A program made the translations under genes and the position numbers. DNA of 61,395 nt, from assembly GCA_036003705.1 (NCBI GenBank), contig DASYSE010000083.1, positions 1-61,395 on the forward strand, written 5' to 3'. Below, in pieces: positions 41,155 through 49,145 of the stretch (position 1 is its first letter; each line of letters opens with the position of its first letter). Source of the DNA: CALGFH01 sp036003705. Lineage in GTDB: Bacteria; Actinomycetota; CALGFH01. The notes under the pieces are model-generated. The model searched no databases, was not told the origin of the DNA, and saw only the letters and a list, made by a program, of their open reading frames with translations.

Positions 41155-41830
41155 CGGCGAACCGGTAGCCGACGCCGTGGACGGTGAGCAGGTAGCGAGG
41201 CCGGCCTGGGGTCGGCTCGATCTTCTTGCGGAGGTTCTTCACATGCGCGTCGACCGCCCGCTCGTAGGACTCGAAGGCGACACCGTGGACCGCGTCCAGC
41301 AGCTGGCCACGGGTGAACACACGGCCGGGCTGGCGCACCATCGCCGCCAGCAGCTGGAACTCGGTCGGGGTGAGCTCGACGGGCCGCCCGCCGACGGCCA
41401 CCCGCATGCGTGGCAGGTCCACCTCGATATCGGCCACCCGCAGCACCTCCGGCCCGCCGCCCCCGACCGCCTCGGTCCGCCGCAGCACCGCCCTGACCCT
41501 TGCCACCAGCTCCTTGGGGCTGAACGGCTTCACCACGTAGTCGTCGGCGCCCAGCTCCAGGCCGACGATGCGGTCGGTCTCGTCGCCGCGCGCGGTCAGC
41601 ATGACGATGGGCACGTTGGAGGTCCGGCGCAGGCTGCGGGCGACATCCAGCCCGTCGCGCCCGGGCAGCCCCAGGTCGAGTACGACCAGGTCGGGCCGGG
41701 CCCGCCTGGCCTCGGCCAGGGCGACCTCGCCGTCGCCGGCCACCACGACCTCGAACCCGGCGTGCTCGAGATAGTCGCGCACCAGCCGGGCGATCTTGGC
41801 CTCGTCCTCCACCACAAGGATTCTCTTCAC
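41147..41830 (-). CDS. OmpR-family response regulator
   Basis: The 227-residue protein has a receiver domain (acidic pocket VVEDEAK, phospho-acceptor Asp in VVLDLGLPGRDG, Lys in YVVKPFSPKEL) and a winged-helix DNA-binding domain (LTPTEFQLLAAMVRQPGRVF, SYERAVDAHVKNLRKKI). GTG 41830 has GGAGG 6 bases upstream. Its stop overlaps the kinase start, so the pair is translationally coupled. The preceding gene encodes a membrane protein, with a hairpin between. Confidence 0.95.
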   Translation of the reverse strand: MKRILVVEDEAKIARLVRDYLEHAGFEVVVAGDGEVALAEARRARPDLVVLDLGLPGRDGLDVARSLRRTSNVPIVMLTARGDETDRIVGLELGADDYVVKPFSPKELVARVRAVLRRTEAVGGGGPEVLRVADIEVDLPRMRVAVGGRPVELTPTEFQLLAAMVRQPGRVFTRGQLLDAVHGVAFESYERAVDAHVKNLRKKIEPTPGRPRYLLTVHGVGYRFADA

Positions 41831-41866
41831 CGTCGACCTCCGAGCTTGCCCGCAGCCTGACGAGGC

Positions 41867-41896
41867 GGCGGGGCGGAGGCAAGCCTCCGCCCCGCC
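41867..41896 (-). terminator. Strong hairpin between the membrane protein gene and the response regulator
   Basis: A perfect 13-bp stem (GGCGGGGCGGAGG / CCTCCGCCCCGCC) with a CAAG loop lies 11 bp after the membrane-protein stop and 36 bp before the regulator GTG. No U-tract follows. It may attenuate read-through and set the ratio of the first gene to the regulator pair. Confidence 0.6.
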
Positions 41897-41907
41897 CACC
41901 TTGTCCC

Positions 41908-42399
41908 TCAGGAGCGCGGCGGTTGCTCCCCGCCGCTGGCCGGCTGCTCTTCGCCGCCGGCCGGCTCGGCGGGCTGCTCGTGCTGCCGGCGGTGCCACTC
42001 GTCGAACATGGCTCCACCACCCTGGCCCCATGGGCCGCCCTGGCCCCACGGACCGGGAGGGCCGTAGCCGCCAGCGCCTCCAGGGCCGCCGGGGCCGTAG
42101 CCGCCCGGCCCCCAGCGGGGGCCGCCCCAGCGCCCGCGCCAGAACGCGCCCCGGACCAGCAGCACGATCCCGATCACGAACAGCGGGAACAGGATCAGCC
42201 CGAACGGGAAGCCGAACCCGCGGCCGTAGCCGTACCCGTAGCCGTGCCCGACGACCCGCACCACCTGATCGGCGTCACCGCGCTGGGCCAGCTCCCGGGA
42301 GATCCCTTCGTCGACCCCGGCGTTGAAGGCGCCGACCCCGATCCCAACCACCGCCAGGATGGCCAGGATGGCCAACCCGATCACCATCGTCCGTCGCAT
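41908..42399 (-). CDS. Glycine-rich membrane protein preceding the two-component system
   Basis: The 163-residue protein has an N-terminal helix (MVIGLAILAILAVVGIGVGAF), a tyrosine/glycine segment (HGYGYGYGRGFGF), a second helix (FGLILFPLFVIGIVLLVRGAF), a GPGG/GPWGQGG-rich linker and a conserved-looking MFDEWHRRQHEQ followed by an acidic Pro/Glu tail. Similar small proteins sit beside regulator/kinase pairs in other actinobacteria. It may be the ligand or accessory sensor for the kinase with the tiny external loop. No enzymatic motif is seen. Confidence 0.75.
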   Translation of the reverse strand: MRRTMVIGLAILAILAVVGIGVGAFNAGVDEGISRELAQRGDADQVVRVVGHGYGYGYGRGFGFPFGLILFPLFVIGIVLLVRGAFWRGRWGGPRWGPGGYGPGGPGGAGGYGPPGPWGQGGPWGQGGGAMFDEWHRRQHEQPAEPAGGEEQPASGGEQPPRS

Positions 42400-42505
42400 C
42401 GCATCCTCCTTGTCGACGGCGTTGCTTCGGTCATCACCGATGCTGCCGCCCGGGCGTGAAGGAGTTGTGAACTCGACGCGGAGGGCTGGAGGAACCCAGC
42501 ACCGG

Positions 42506-42615
42506 TTCAGTCCCCGCCGGCCAGGGATCGCGCCCGGAGGACGATCTCCTCGACCACCTCTTCAGTCCCCGCCGGCCAGGGATCGCGCCCGGAGGACGAT
42601 CTCCTCGACCACCTC
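42506..42615 (-). repeat. Perfect 55-bp tandem duplication at the GrpB gene 3' end
   Basis: 42506-42560 and 42561-42615 are identical. The unit includes the last ~18 codons and the TGA of the GrpB gene, so the second copy lies downstream of the stop as an untranslated duplicate. Identity suggests a recent event. Confidence 0.95.
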
Positions 42616-43155
42616 CGTTTTGGCGTCGGCGTACTGCTGCACATATGTCCAGTCGCGCTGGGCCAGCTCGCGCTTGACCCGCTGGTAGTGCTCCCGATCG
42701 ACCGGGTCGCTGCGCAACCGGTCCAAGAAGATCAGGTAACGCTCGATCTCCGGGCAGTCGGGCGAGTAGACGTGCAGGTTGACGTTGGTGTCCGGCCCCT
42801 TGAGGACGCGGTGCTGCCACCAGTCCGGTTCCCGGATGACCAGCAGGTAGCCGGCCGCCCCCAGGTCCGGAAGGTAGGCCGGCTCGTCGCCTGAGTCGGG
42901 CACCACCAGCACGATGTCGATGATCGGCTTGGCCGCCAGCCCCGGCACCGAGGTGGAGCCGACATGCTCGAGCCGCATCACCCGCTCCCCCAGCACCGCC
43001 CTGATCCGCTCCGCCTCCCGAACGAACAACCGCGGCCACCCCGGGTCGTAGTCGACCACCTGGATCCTCCCGGTCAGCCGGGGCGGCTCCTCCACCCAGG
43101 CCTCCCGGATCTCCTGCTCGGTCTTCGGCTCCTGGGATCGGTTCGGTTCGGCCAT
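42562..43155 (-). CDS. GrpB-family (UPF0157) nucleotidyltransferase-fold protein
   Basis: The 197-residue protein has the GrpB signature: YDPGWPRLFVREAERIRAVL, RLEHVGSTSVPGLAAKPIIDI (nucleotidyltransferase-like GSTS and D-x-D-type acidic residues) and FLDRLRSDPVDREHYQRVKREL. The fold is that of minimal nucleotidyltransferases. Some are fused to dephospho-CoA kinase. The substrate is unknown. ATG 43155 is chosen over 43233 for its GAGG site and the usual length. Its 3' end is duplicated in tandem. Confidence 0.9.
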   Translation of the reverse strand: MAEPNRSQEPKTEQEIREAWVEEPPRLTGRIQVVDYDPGWPRLFVREAERIRAVLGERVMRLEHVGSTSVPGLAAKPIIDIVLVVPDSGDEPAYLPDLGAAGYLLVIREPDWWQHRVLKGPDTNVNLHVYSPDCPEIERYLIFLDRLRSDPVDREHYQRVKRELAQRDWTYVQQYADAKTEVVEEIVLRARSLAGGD

Positions 43156-43179
43156 GGGCCCTCGCTCCCTGTGCACCAA

Positions 43180-43306
43180 TTTAGGACGCTCCACTCCGGG
43201 GACCCGCTTGCTTCGTCGGCTGTGGCCACCCATGCGTCGATGTCACGCTCGAGCCGGTTCAGTGCGTCCTGCTTGCGTTGTTCCCGGGTACGGGGCGGGA
43301 GGTCAT
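43180..43306 (-). pseudogene. Remnant of a pyridoxamine 5'-phosphate oxidase-like (PPOX) protein N-terminus
   Basis: ATG 43306 opens MTSRPVPG. A shifted frame then reads REQRKQDALNRLERDIDAWV followed by ATADEASGSPEW, closely like the start of PPOX-class proteins (REQR...DVWVATAD). A single-base loss near 43285 would explain the frame change, and the C-terminal ~100 residues are missing. Identification is by memory of the family pattern. Confidence 0.45.
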
Positions 43307-43371
43307 CGTGGGCAAGCCTCCAACGCCGTGGAGCGGATATCCGCCCTGCTCAGGGTTGGCGGTAGGAGCCG

Positions 43372-43403
43372 AGCGGGGTGCCGACAAGCATCGGCACCCC
43401 GCT
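43372..43403 (-). terminator. Strong hairpin after nrdJ
   Basis: AGCGGGGTGCCGA and TCGGCACCCCGCT form a perfect 13-bp stem with a 6-base loop, 38 bp beyond the nrdJ stop. No U-tract follows, but stability and place fit a terminator. Confidence 0.75.
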
Positions 43404-43440
43404 TCTGACCAGACGACTACCGCCCAGGCGGCGCCTGGTT

Positions 43441-46400
43441 TCAGCTGCACCCGCTGGTGGTGCCGCACGACTCGCAGACGAAGCACGAGCCTGCCGGGCG
43501 CATCCGGACCCCACAGGTCGAGCAGTAGGGCGCGTCGACCGCGGCCGTGCCCGGGGTGAACGCCGGGGCCCTCGACACCGAGGCGGAATCGGCCTGGGTG
43601 GAGCCCGTGGCCGCCCGCGGAGGCTGCTGGAGCTCGACCGTTGCCGCGGCAGGCGGCTCGGCGGCTGGTGCTGGGGTCGACTCGGTGGTGCCGTTGACCT
43701 CGGCGGTGCGCTCGGCGGTGGTCTTGATCCCCAGCGCCTGCCTGGTCTCCACGTCCAGGTAGTCGATGGCCAGCCGTCGGGCCAGGTAGTCGACCAGGCT
43801 CTGGGCGATGCGGACGTCCTTGTCGTCGGTCATGCCGTTGGGCTCGAAGATCATGTTGACAAACTTGGCCACGTAGGCCTCCAGCGGCACGCCGTACTGG
43901 AGGCCGAGGCTGATGGCGATGGCGAACGCGTCCATCACGCCCGACATGGTCGAGCCCTGCTTGGAGACCTTGAAGAAGATCTCCCCCAGCCCGTCGTCCG
44001 GGTAGGACCCGGCGGTCAGGTAGCCCTCGATGTCCCCGACCCGGAACGAGGTGGTCCTGGACGGCCGCTGCTTGGGCAGGCGTCGGCGCACCGGCGCCTG
44101 CTCGACCTCGATAACCGCACCGGTGTCGGTGGTCACCTTCCGGTCGGCCGACAGCGGCTGCCCGACCTTGCAGTTGTCCCGGTAGATCGCCAGGGCCTTG
44201 AGCCCGAGCTTCCACCCTTCGACGTAGGCGTGCTCCACGTCCTCGACCGTGACCTGCTCGGGCATATTAACCGTCTTGCTAATTGCGCCCGAAAGGAACG
44301 GCTGGGCCGCGGCCATCATGCGGATGTGGCCCATGTAGTGGATCGGCGAGTCGCCCATGGCGCAGTCGAACACGTCGTAGTGCTCGGCCCGCAGAGCCGG
44401 CGCGCCCTGCACCGAGTTGTTCTCGGCCACGTACTCGGCGATCGCCTGCACATGCTCGTCGGCGTACCCCAGCGTCCGCAGCGCCCGCGGCACCGTCTGG
44501 TTGACGATCGACATCGACCCGCCGCCGACCAGCTTCTTGGTCTTTACGAGTGCTAAATCGGGTTCAATTCCGGTTGTATCGCAATCCATCAAAAGGCCTA
44601 TAGTCCCCGTAGGGGCCAAAACACTAGCCTGCGCATTTCTAAAGCCGTGTTCTTGACCAAATTCAATTGCCTCGTCCCAGGCGGTGCGTGCGGCCTCGAG
44701 CAGGTCTGACTGGACCAGCCCCGAGTCGATCCGGTCGACCGCGGCCCGGTGCTTGCCCATCACCCGCAGCATCGGCTCGCGGTTCTTCGGGTAGCCGGCG
44801 AACGGCCCGGTCACCTGGGCGATGCGGGCGCTGGTCCGGTAGGCGTGCCCGGTCATGAGCGCGGTGATCGACCCGGCCCAGGCCCGCCCCCCGTCGGAGT
44901 CGTACGCCTTCCCGAGCGCCATCAGCAGCGCCCCCAGGTTGGCGTACCCCAGCCCGAGCTGCCGGAAATCTCTGGCGTTCTTGGTGATCCGCTCGGTCGG
45001 GTAGGAGGAGTTCCCGACGATGATCTCCTGGGCCAGGAACACGATCTCGACCGCATGCCGGAAGGCGGCGGCGTCGAAGTTCCCGTCGCTGCCCAGGAAC
45101 TTCAGCAGGTTGAGGCTCGCCAGATTGCATGCCGAATTGTCCAGGTGCATGTACTCGGAGTTGTGCACAACCACGCCGGACGGGCCACTGCCGTCGCTCA
45201 CAACGAAGTTGTGGGTGCCGTCAACCTCCAGGTCGTACACCATGACCGGACTGTCGAGTTGCACGCTGGATACCGTGGCGACTCGATCTACTCGACGGCG
45301 ACCGCCCAGTTCCGAACCGACCACCGCGTCTCCAGGCCTCAGCTGTTGCGCCTCGACCCAGCCGGCGTCGACGGTCAAGAAACGGTGCTCGGGCGTGCAC
45401 CGGAGGCTGAGCCCTGCCGCCGTCTGGATCTCGACGAGCTTGTATGCCTCGCCAACGGCCCACGCTCTGGTCATCGGCCGACTGACGATCTGACCGCTCT
45501 CATGGTCAAGCGAGCGGGCTGCTGGCAGCGCCTCCCCTGTCTGTGAGCGCTTTGCCAGGAGCTCGAATCGCACGAGGCCCTCGTCGGTGTCGACCAGCGC
45601 GTCACCAACGAAGCAGCACGGGTTGGACGCGTTAATTCGACCCGACTCCGGCGTGGTGTGCCAGTCGTTGATGGTGGTGTCGTACTGCATGCCGGGGTCG
45701 GCGCACTCCCAGGCGGCCTGGGCGAGCTCGCGCATCAGGTCGCGGGCGCGCAGCGACTCCATCGTGCGGCCGTCCAGCACGGCCTTGAGGTCGAAGGACC
45801 TGTCGGCCTCGTAGGCGCGCATGAAGTCGTCGTTGACCCGGACCGAGTTGTTGGCGTTCTGGTACTGGATGCTGATGGAGTCGCGGCCGTCCAGGTCCAT
45901 GTCGAACCCGGCGTCCCGCAGCACCCGGGCCTTGTGCTCCTCGCGGGCCTTGCACCAGATGAAGTCGCGGACGTCGGGGTGGTCGACATTGAGGACGACC
46001 ATCTTGGCTGCCCTACGGGTCTTGCCGCCGGATTTGATCGTGCCGGCCGAGGCGTCGGCCCCGCGCATGAACGACACCGGTCCGGAGGCCTCCCCGCCGT
46101 GGCCGAGCTGCTCCTTGGACGAGCGGATGGTCGAGAGGTTGATGCCCGACCCCGACCCGCCCTTGAAGATCATGCCCTCCTCGACGTACCAGTTGAGGAT
46201 CGACGGCATGGTGTCCTCAACCGCCAGGATGAAGCAGTTGTGGACGCGGATGTTGTTCGACAAGTATTCGCCGCTGTCGGTCTGGATGTCGAAGACGGGC
46301 TGCATGCCCCGGTCCTCGATCGCGACGATCTCCTCCTCGCGGAGCGAGGGGCAGGCCTTGCCGTCCAGACTGAGCGAGGCGTCCAGGGTGGAAACCTTCT

Positions 46401-47853
46401 TGGCAGACAGAAAGCCCACCTTCGACCGAAAGGTCGCGCGCTCGGAACGCATGCCGATCCTCACCTCGAAGAGGTCCGAGCGGTCGGGGCGGACCTCTAC
46501 CTTATGGAGCCGACGCGAGTAGATGCCAAGGCGGAGCAGCAACAGCTGCAGGTCCTCGGTCCACCGCTCGCTGATTACGGCGACGGCCACGAGCCCGCTG
46601 CCGCCGCGCACCGTGACGTACCCGTCGGCTTGAAAGACGCTGCGCAGATAGGCAGCGACGGCCTGGTTAGAGTTGTTCCAGAGCCTCGTTGGCACCCGAA
46701 GCTCGTGTCGACGGGCGAGCAGGCCCCACGACTCGACGAAGGGCCGGAGCACCTCGCCGTAGAGCCGGATGCGCCGTCCGGAGAGTGTCGCATCCAGGGT
46801 CTTGAACGTCCGGACGTGCTGGTGAACACCGGAGAAGACCACCTGCAGGTGCCGCTGCACCCAGTCGTACTCCTCCTCGGTCACCGTCTGGAACTCAATG
46901 GTGAGCGAGGTGTTGGTGCCACTCTGGTATTGGCCCACGAACCCATCGGCTTGGAGCCATCCGGCGAGCGCGGCCTCCGAGGCCTCGCCAGTGGTCGGCT
47001 CGGAGCGCACGAGCGTCGCCGTACCGCCGCCCTCCTCGGCCTGCCGTTCGAGGGAGGTCGCGAGTCGGCCGACCGTGTCGTCAGTGGAGGCGTGGTGCGG
47101 ATACAGATGCAGCCGCATGCCGGGCCGGAGCTGGTCGACGCGGAGCCACTCGCCTTGGTTGCGCCGCTCGGGCACCGCGTACACCAGATGATCGGTGGTC
47201 GCCTCGACGAACGAGCCGTTGCGGAGCCGCACCCGGAACACACGCTTGTCGCCGTTGGCCTTGACCGCCCGCACCCGGGTCTCGCCGTGAGCGTCATAGA
47301 CGACGGTCCCGACCGCCTGGCGCTCGACCAGCTCGCCGATCGGCACCATGCCGGTTGGAGTGCTGACCAGCGCGTCGTAGGGCTGGCAGGCCGAGCACTG
47401 CGGCTCCGGCTCGACCCCGACGTTGAACCAGACCGGGGAGTTGAAGGCGGCCTTCTGGTTGACCAGCAGGTGGGTCAGCTCGGACTGGAACGCCTCGGCG
47501 TCGGAGTCGGTGGCGAAGTAGCGGTCCTTGGTGCCCCAGCGGGTGATGGTGCTGGCGACCCGGTCCACCATCTGGCGGACCGAGTGCTCGCGCTGGGGGG
47601 TGCCGAGAGGGCCGCGGAAGTACTTCTGGGCGACGATGTTGGTGGCGTTCTGCGACCAGCTGGCCGGGACCTCGAGGTCGCGCTGCTCGAAGGCGGTGGT
47701 GCCATCGCGCCAGTTGGTGATGACCGCGTCCCTGCGCTCCCAGGTGAGCTCGTCGTAGGGGTGGGTTCCCTTGGTCGTGAACAGGCGGCGGACCTGGAGG
47801 CCCCGGCGGGCGGGGCCGTGCTCGACGGAAAGGGCATCCCGGGTCTTGGCCAC
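43441..47853 (-). CDS. nrdJ: Class II (B12-dependent) ribonucleoside-diphosphate reductase containing two inteins
   Basis: The 1,470-codon frame encodes a ~934-residue class II reductase after removal of two inteins (384 and 152 residues). It turns ribonucleotides into deoxyribonucleotides with adenosylcobalamin. Core motifs: KAAFNSPVWFNVG, FILAVEDTMPSI, INASNPC/SEYMHLDNSACNLASLN (active site), LAPTGTIGLLMDCDTTG, SGAISKTVNMP, and a C-terminal zinc ribbon (YCSTCG...CESCG) typical of actinobacterial NrdJ. GTG 47853 has AGGAGG 8 bases upstream and is preferred over the frame to 48039. NrdR boxes upstream predict repression by NrdR. Several extein patches are oddly A+T-rich. Confidence 0.96.
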   Translation of the reverse strand: MAKTRDALSVEHGPARRGLQVRRLFTTKGTHPYDELTWERRDAVITNWRDGTTAFEQRDLEVPASWSQNATNIVAQKYFRGPLGTPQREHSVRQMVDRVASTITRWGTKDRYFATDSDAEAFQSELTHLLVNQKAAFNSPVWFNVGVEPEPQCSACQPYDALVSTPTGMVPIGELVERQAVGTVVYDAHGETRVRAVKANGDKRVFRVRLRNGSFVEATTDHLVYAVPERRNQGEWLRVDQLRPGMRLHLYPHHASTDDTVGRLATSLERQAEEGGGTATLVRSEPTTGEASEAALAGWLQADGFVGQYQSGTNTSLTIEFQTVTEEEYDWVQRHLQVVFSGVHQHVRTFKTLDATLSGRRIRLYGEVLRPFVESWGLLARRHELRVPTRLWNNSNQAVAAYLRSVFQADGYVTVRGGSGLVAVAVISERWTEDLQLLLLRLGIYSRRLHKVEVRPDRSDLFEVRIGMRSERATFRSKVGFLSAKKVSTLDASLSLDGKACPSLREEEIVAIEDRGMQPVFDIQTDSGEYLSNNIRVHNCFILAVEDTMPSILNWYVEEGMIFKGGSGSGINLSTIRSSKEQLGHGGEASGPVSFMRGADASAGTIKSGGKTRRAAKMVVLNVDHPDVRDFIWCKAREEHKARVLRDAGFDMDLDGRDSISIQYQNANNSVRVNDDFMRAYEADRSFDLKAVLDGRTMESLRARDLMRELAQAAWECADPGMQYDTTINDWHTTPESGRINASNPCCFVGDALVDTDEGLVRFELLAKRSQTGEALPAARSLDHESGQIVSRPMTRAWAVGEAYKLVEIQTAAGLSLRCTPEHRFLTVDAGWVEAQQLRPGDAVVGSELGGRRRVDRVATVSSVQLDSPVMVYDLEVDGTHNFVVSDGSGPSGVVVHNSEYMHLDNSACNLASLNLLKFLGSDGNFDAAAFRHAVEIVFLAQEIIVGNSSYPTERITKNARDFRQLGLGYANLGALLMALGKAYDSDGGRAWAGSITALMTGHAYRTSARIAQVTGPFAGYPKNREPMLRVMGKHRAAVDRIDSGLVQSDLLEAARTAWDEAIEFGQEHGFRNAQASVLAPTGTIGLLMDCDTTGIEPDLALVKTKKLVGGGSMSIVNQTVPRALRTLGYADEHVQAIAEYVAENNSVQGAPALRAEHYDVFDCAMGDSPIHYMGHIRMMAAAQPFLSGAISKTVNMPEQVTVEDVEHAYVEGWKLGLKALAIYRDNCKVGQPLSADRKVTTDTGAVIEVEQAPVRRRLPKQRPSRTTSFRVGDIEGYLTAGSYPDDGLGEIFFKVSKQGSTMSGVMDAFAIAISLGLQYGVPLEAYVAKFVNMIFEPNGMTDDKDVRIAQSLVDYLARRLAIDYLDVETRQALGIKTTAERTAEVNGTTESTPAPAAEPPAAATVELQQPPRAATGSTQADSASVSRAPAFTPGTAAVDAPYCSTCGVRMRPAGSCFVCESCGTTSGCS
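45160..45615 (-). other. Intein 2 of NrdJ, 152-aa mini-intein
   Basis: It starts with Cys (CFVGDALVDTDEGLV) straight after extein INASNPC and ends VVVHN before extein SEYMHLDN, so the +1 residue is Ser. Block B is LSLRCTPEHRFLTV (TxxH-like TPEH), and the C-terminal block is MVYDLEVDGTHNFVVSDG. No LAGLIDADG motifs lie between, so the homing endonuclease is absent. All splicing residues are present. Confidence 0.92.
46237..47388 (-). other. Intein 1 of NrdJ, 384 aa with LAGLIDADG endonuclease
   Basis: It starts with Cys (CQPYDALVSTPTGMVPIGEL) after extein PQCSA and ends NNIRVHN before extein CFILAVEDTM, so the +1 residue is Cys. Block B carries EATTDHLVYAV (TxxH). Two LAGLIDADG-type helices are visible: ALAGWLQADGFVG and AAYLRSVFQADGYVT, each with the catalytic Asp. 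The endonuclease therefore looks intact and mobile. Confidence 0.94.
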
Positions 47854-48035
47854 GATGTTGACCTCCTGCGGCCCCCGTGTCGGCCGGGGCCGCGCACCTC
47901 CGTCCCCTGGAAGCTGGCGCTGAGCGGTGCTGCGGAACCGGGTCAGCAGCGCCGAGCGGGACGACGAACGGACAGATCGAAGAACTACAGCGATGTGATT
48001 AAGCACTGATCTGGCACTCGGGTCAAGCACCCTCG

Positions 48036-48051
48036 ACACAAGATGTTGTGG
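48036..48051. promoter_or_regulatory. NrdR box 1
   Basis: ACACAAGATGTTGTGG matches the NrdR palindrome (ACAC..ATAT.TTGTGT type). It is the nrdJ-proximal half of a pair in the divergent nrdJ-nrdR region. Confidence 0.75.
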
Positions 48052-48078
48052 AAAACTTGCCTCGTGGGACCGATTATA

Positions 48079-48094
48079 CCACTATATGTTGTGG
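48079..48094. promoter_or_regulatory. NrdR box 2
   Basis: CCACTATATGTTGTGG is a close match to the NrdR consensus. Its centre is 43 bp from box 1, about four helical turns, so both boxes lie on one DNA face. Confidence 0.85.
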
Positions 48095-48127
48095 TGGCCG
48101 GCACCGGCCGGCCCAGGGAGGATAGCC

Positions 48128-48625
48128 GTGCGTTGCCCCTTCTGCGGGTCCGACGAGGACCGCGTGGTCGACTCCCGACCGTCCGAGGACGGGGGGACGA
48201 TTCGTCGCCGACGCGCCTGCGCGGTCTGCGGCCGGCGCTTCACCACCTTCGAGCGGGTCGAGGAGGCGCCACTGCTGGTCCTCAAGCGAGACGGTTCCAG
48301 AGAGCAGTTCGAGCTCGGCAAGCTCGTGTCGGGCCTCGAGAAGGCCTGCAAGAACCGGCCGATCTCCCGGACCGACATCCTACGCATCGCCAGTGACATC
48401 GAAGAGGCGGTCCGGGCCAGAGGGCAGCGCGAGGTCGAGAGCCAAGAGGTCGGCATCGAGCTCCTCAACGCCCTCCGGGAGCTGGACCCTGTCGCCTACA
48501 TGCGCTTCGCCAGCGTCTACAAGGATTTCCAGGACCCGGCGGACTTCGAGCGCGAGCTGGAGAGTCTCGGCTCGCTGCGCAAGACCACCCCGCCCAAACC
48601 TCGCTCCAACGCCGGCGCGACCTGA
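48128..48625 (+). CDS. nrdR: Transcriptional repressor NrdR
   Basis: The 165-residue protein has an N-terminal zinc ribbon (CPFCGSDEDRVVDSR, CAVCGRRFTTFERVE) and an ATP-cone domain (LVLKRDGSREQFELGKLVSG, KNRPISRTDILRIASDIE) that senses ATP/dATP. It represses ribonucleotide reductase genes when dATP is high. GTG 48128 has GGGAGG 6 bases upstream. Divergence from nrdJ across two NrdR boxes implies control of nrdJ and of itself. Confidence 0.96.
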   Translation: MRCPFCGSDEDRVVDSRPSEDGGTIRRRRACAVCGRRFTTFERVEEAPLLVLKRDGSREQFELGKLVSGLEKACKNRPISRTDILRIASDIEEAVRARGQREVESQEVGIELLNALRELDPVAYMRFASVYKDFQDPADFERELESLGSLRKTTPPKPRSNAGAT

Positions 48626-48683
48626 CCCTTCGGGGCGGGACCCATGACCGGGAGAAGTCGGTCGTGGGGCTCGCCGCCCGGCC

Positions 48684-48950
48684 CTAGCGCTCGGGGACGG
48701 GGATCGAGAGCTCCTGACCGGCTTGGAGCCCAGCGCGGAGGTCGTTGGCCTCGATCAGACCGTCGACGACGGGTCGGGGGTCGCGGTCCGGCGCGACCCG
48801 CCGGGCGATCGACCAGAGAGTGTCGCCGGACTCGACCACGTAGGTCACCCTTGGCGCCGGCCGATCGGGTCCGTCGCCCCTGGCCAGGCCAGGAGCGACC
48901 AGCATGAACCCGGCGACGACCAGCACGATGGCGAGCATCCGGGCGCGCAT
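48684..48950 (-). CDS. LysM-domain exported protein divergent from lexA (YneA-like)
   Basis: The 88-residue protein has a signal or anchor helix (MLAIVLVVAGFMLVAPGLA) followed by one LysM domain (TYVVESGDTLWSIARRVAPD, then LRAGLQAGQELSIPVP), which binds peptidoglycan. GGGGAGG lies 7-8 bases before ATG 48950, making this start better than 48983 or 49055. It is divergent from lexA across three SOS-box matches, the same plan as Bacillus yneA, an SOS-induced division inhibitor. That function is inferred from size, domain and context. Confidence 0.85.
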   Translation of the reverse strand: MRARMLAIVLVVAGFMLVAPGLARGDGPDRPAPRVTYVVESGDTLWSIARRVAPDRDPRPVVDGLIEANDLRAGLQAGQELSIPVPER

Positions 48951-48989
48951 CCGATGGACCTCCCCTGACGATCGGCCTCTCATGGAATG

Positions 48990-49003
48990 GGAACACCTGT
49001 TCG
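48990..49003. promoter_or_regulatory. SOS box A (lexA/LysM intergenic)
   Basis: GGAACACCTGTTCG matches CGAAC-N4-GTTCG with one mismatch in the first base. It lies 40 bp from the LysM start. A separate perfect palindrome, GATCGGATCCGATC, follows at 49004-49017. Confidence 0.75.
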
Positions 49004-49022
49004 GATCGGATCCGATCTTGCC

Positions 49023-49036
49023 CGAACACCTGTTCG
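49023..49036. promoter_or_regulatory. SOS box B (lexA/LysM intergenic)
   Basis: CGAACACCTGTTCG is a perfect match to the actinobacterial LexA box. It probably serves lexA autoregulation and the LysM gene. Confidence 0.88.
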
Positions 49037-49058
49037 GTGTCAACCGCATCCACAAGAT

Positions 49059-49072
49059 CGAACTGGTGTTTG
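49059..49072. promoter_or_regulatory. SOS box C, weak
   Basis: CGAACTGGTGTTTG matches the box with one mismatch. Centres of boxes A, B and C are 33 and 36 bp apart. Confidence 0.5.
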
Positions 49073-49145
49073 CCTCGAGCCAATTCCGCTGCTAGAGTCC
49101 GGCCCATCAGGCGGCAGCGGGTCCCGGACGTCAGGGGGTACAGCG

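Noticed and set aside
47854..48035. Cobalamin riboswitch in the nrdJ leader
   Set aside because: The region shows no recognisable B12-box or the expected multi-hairpin layout, and NrdR boxes already explain control.
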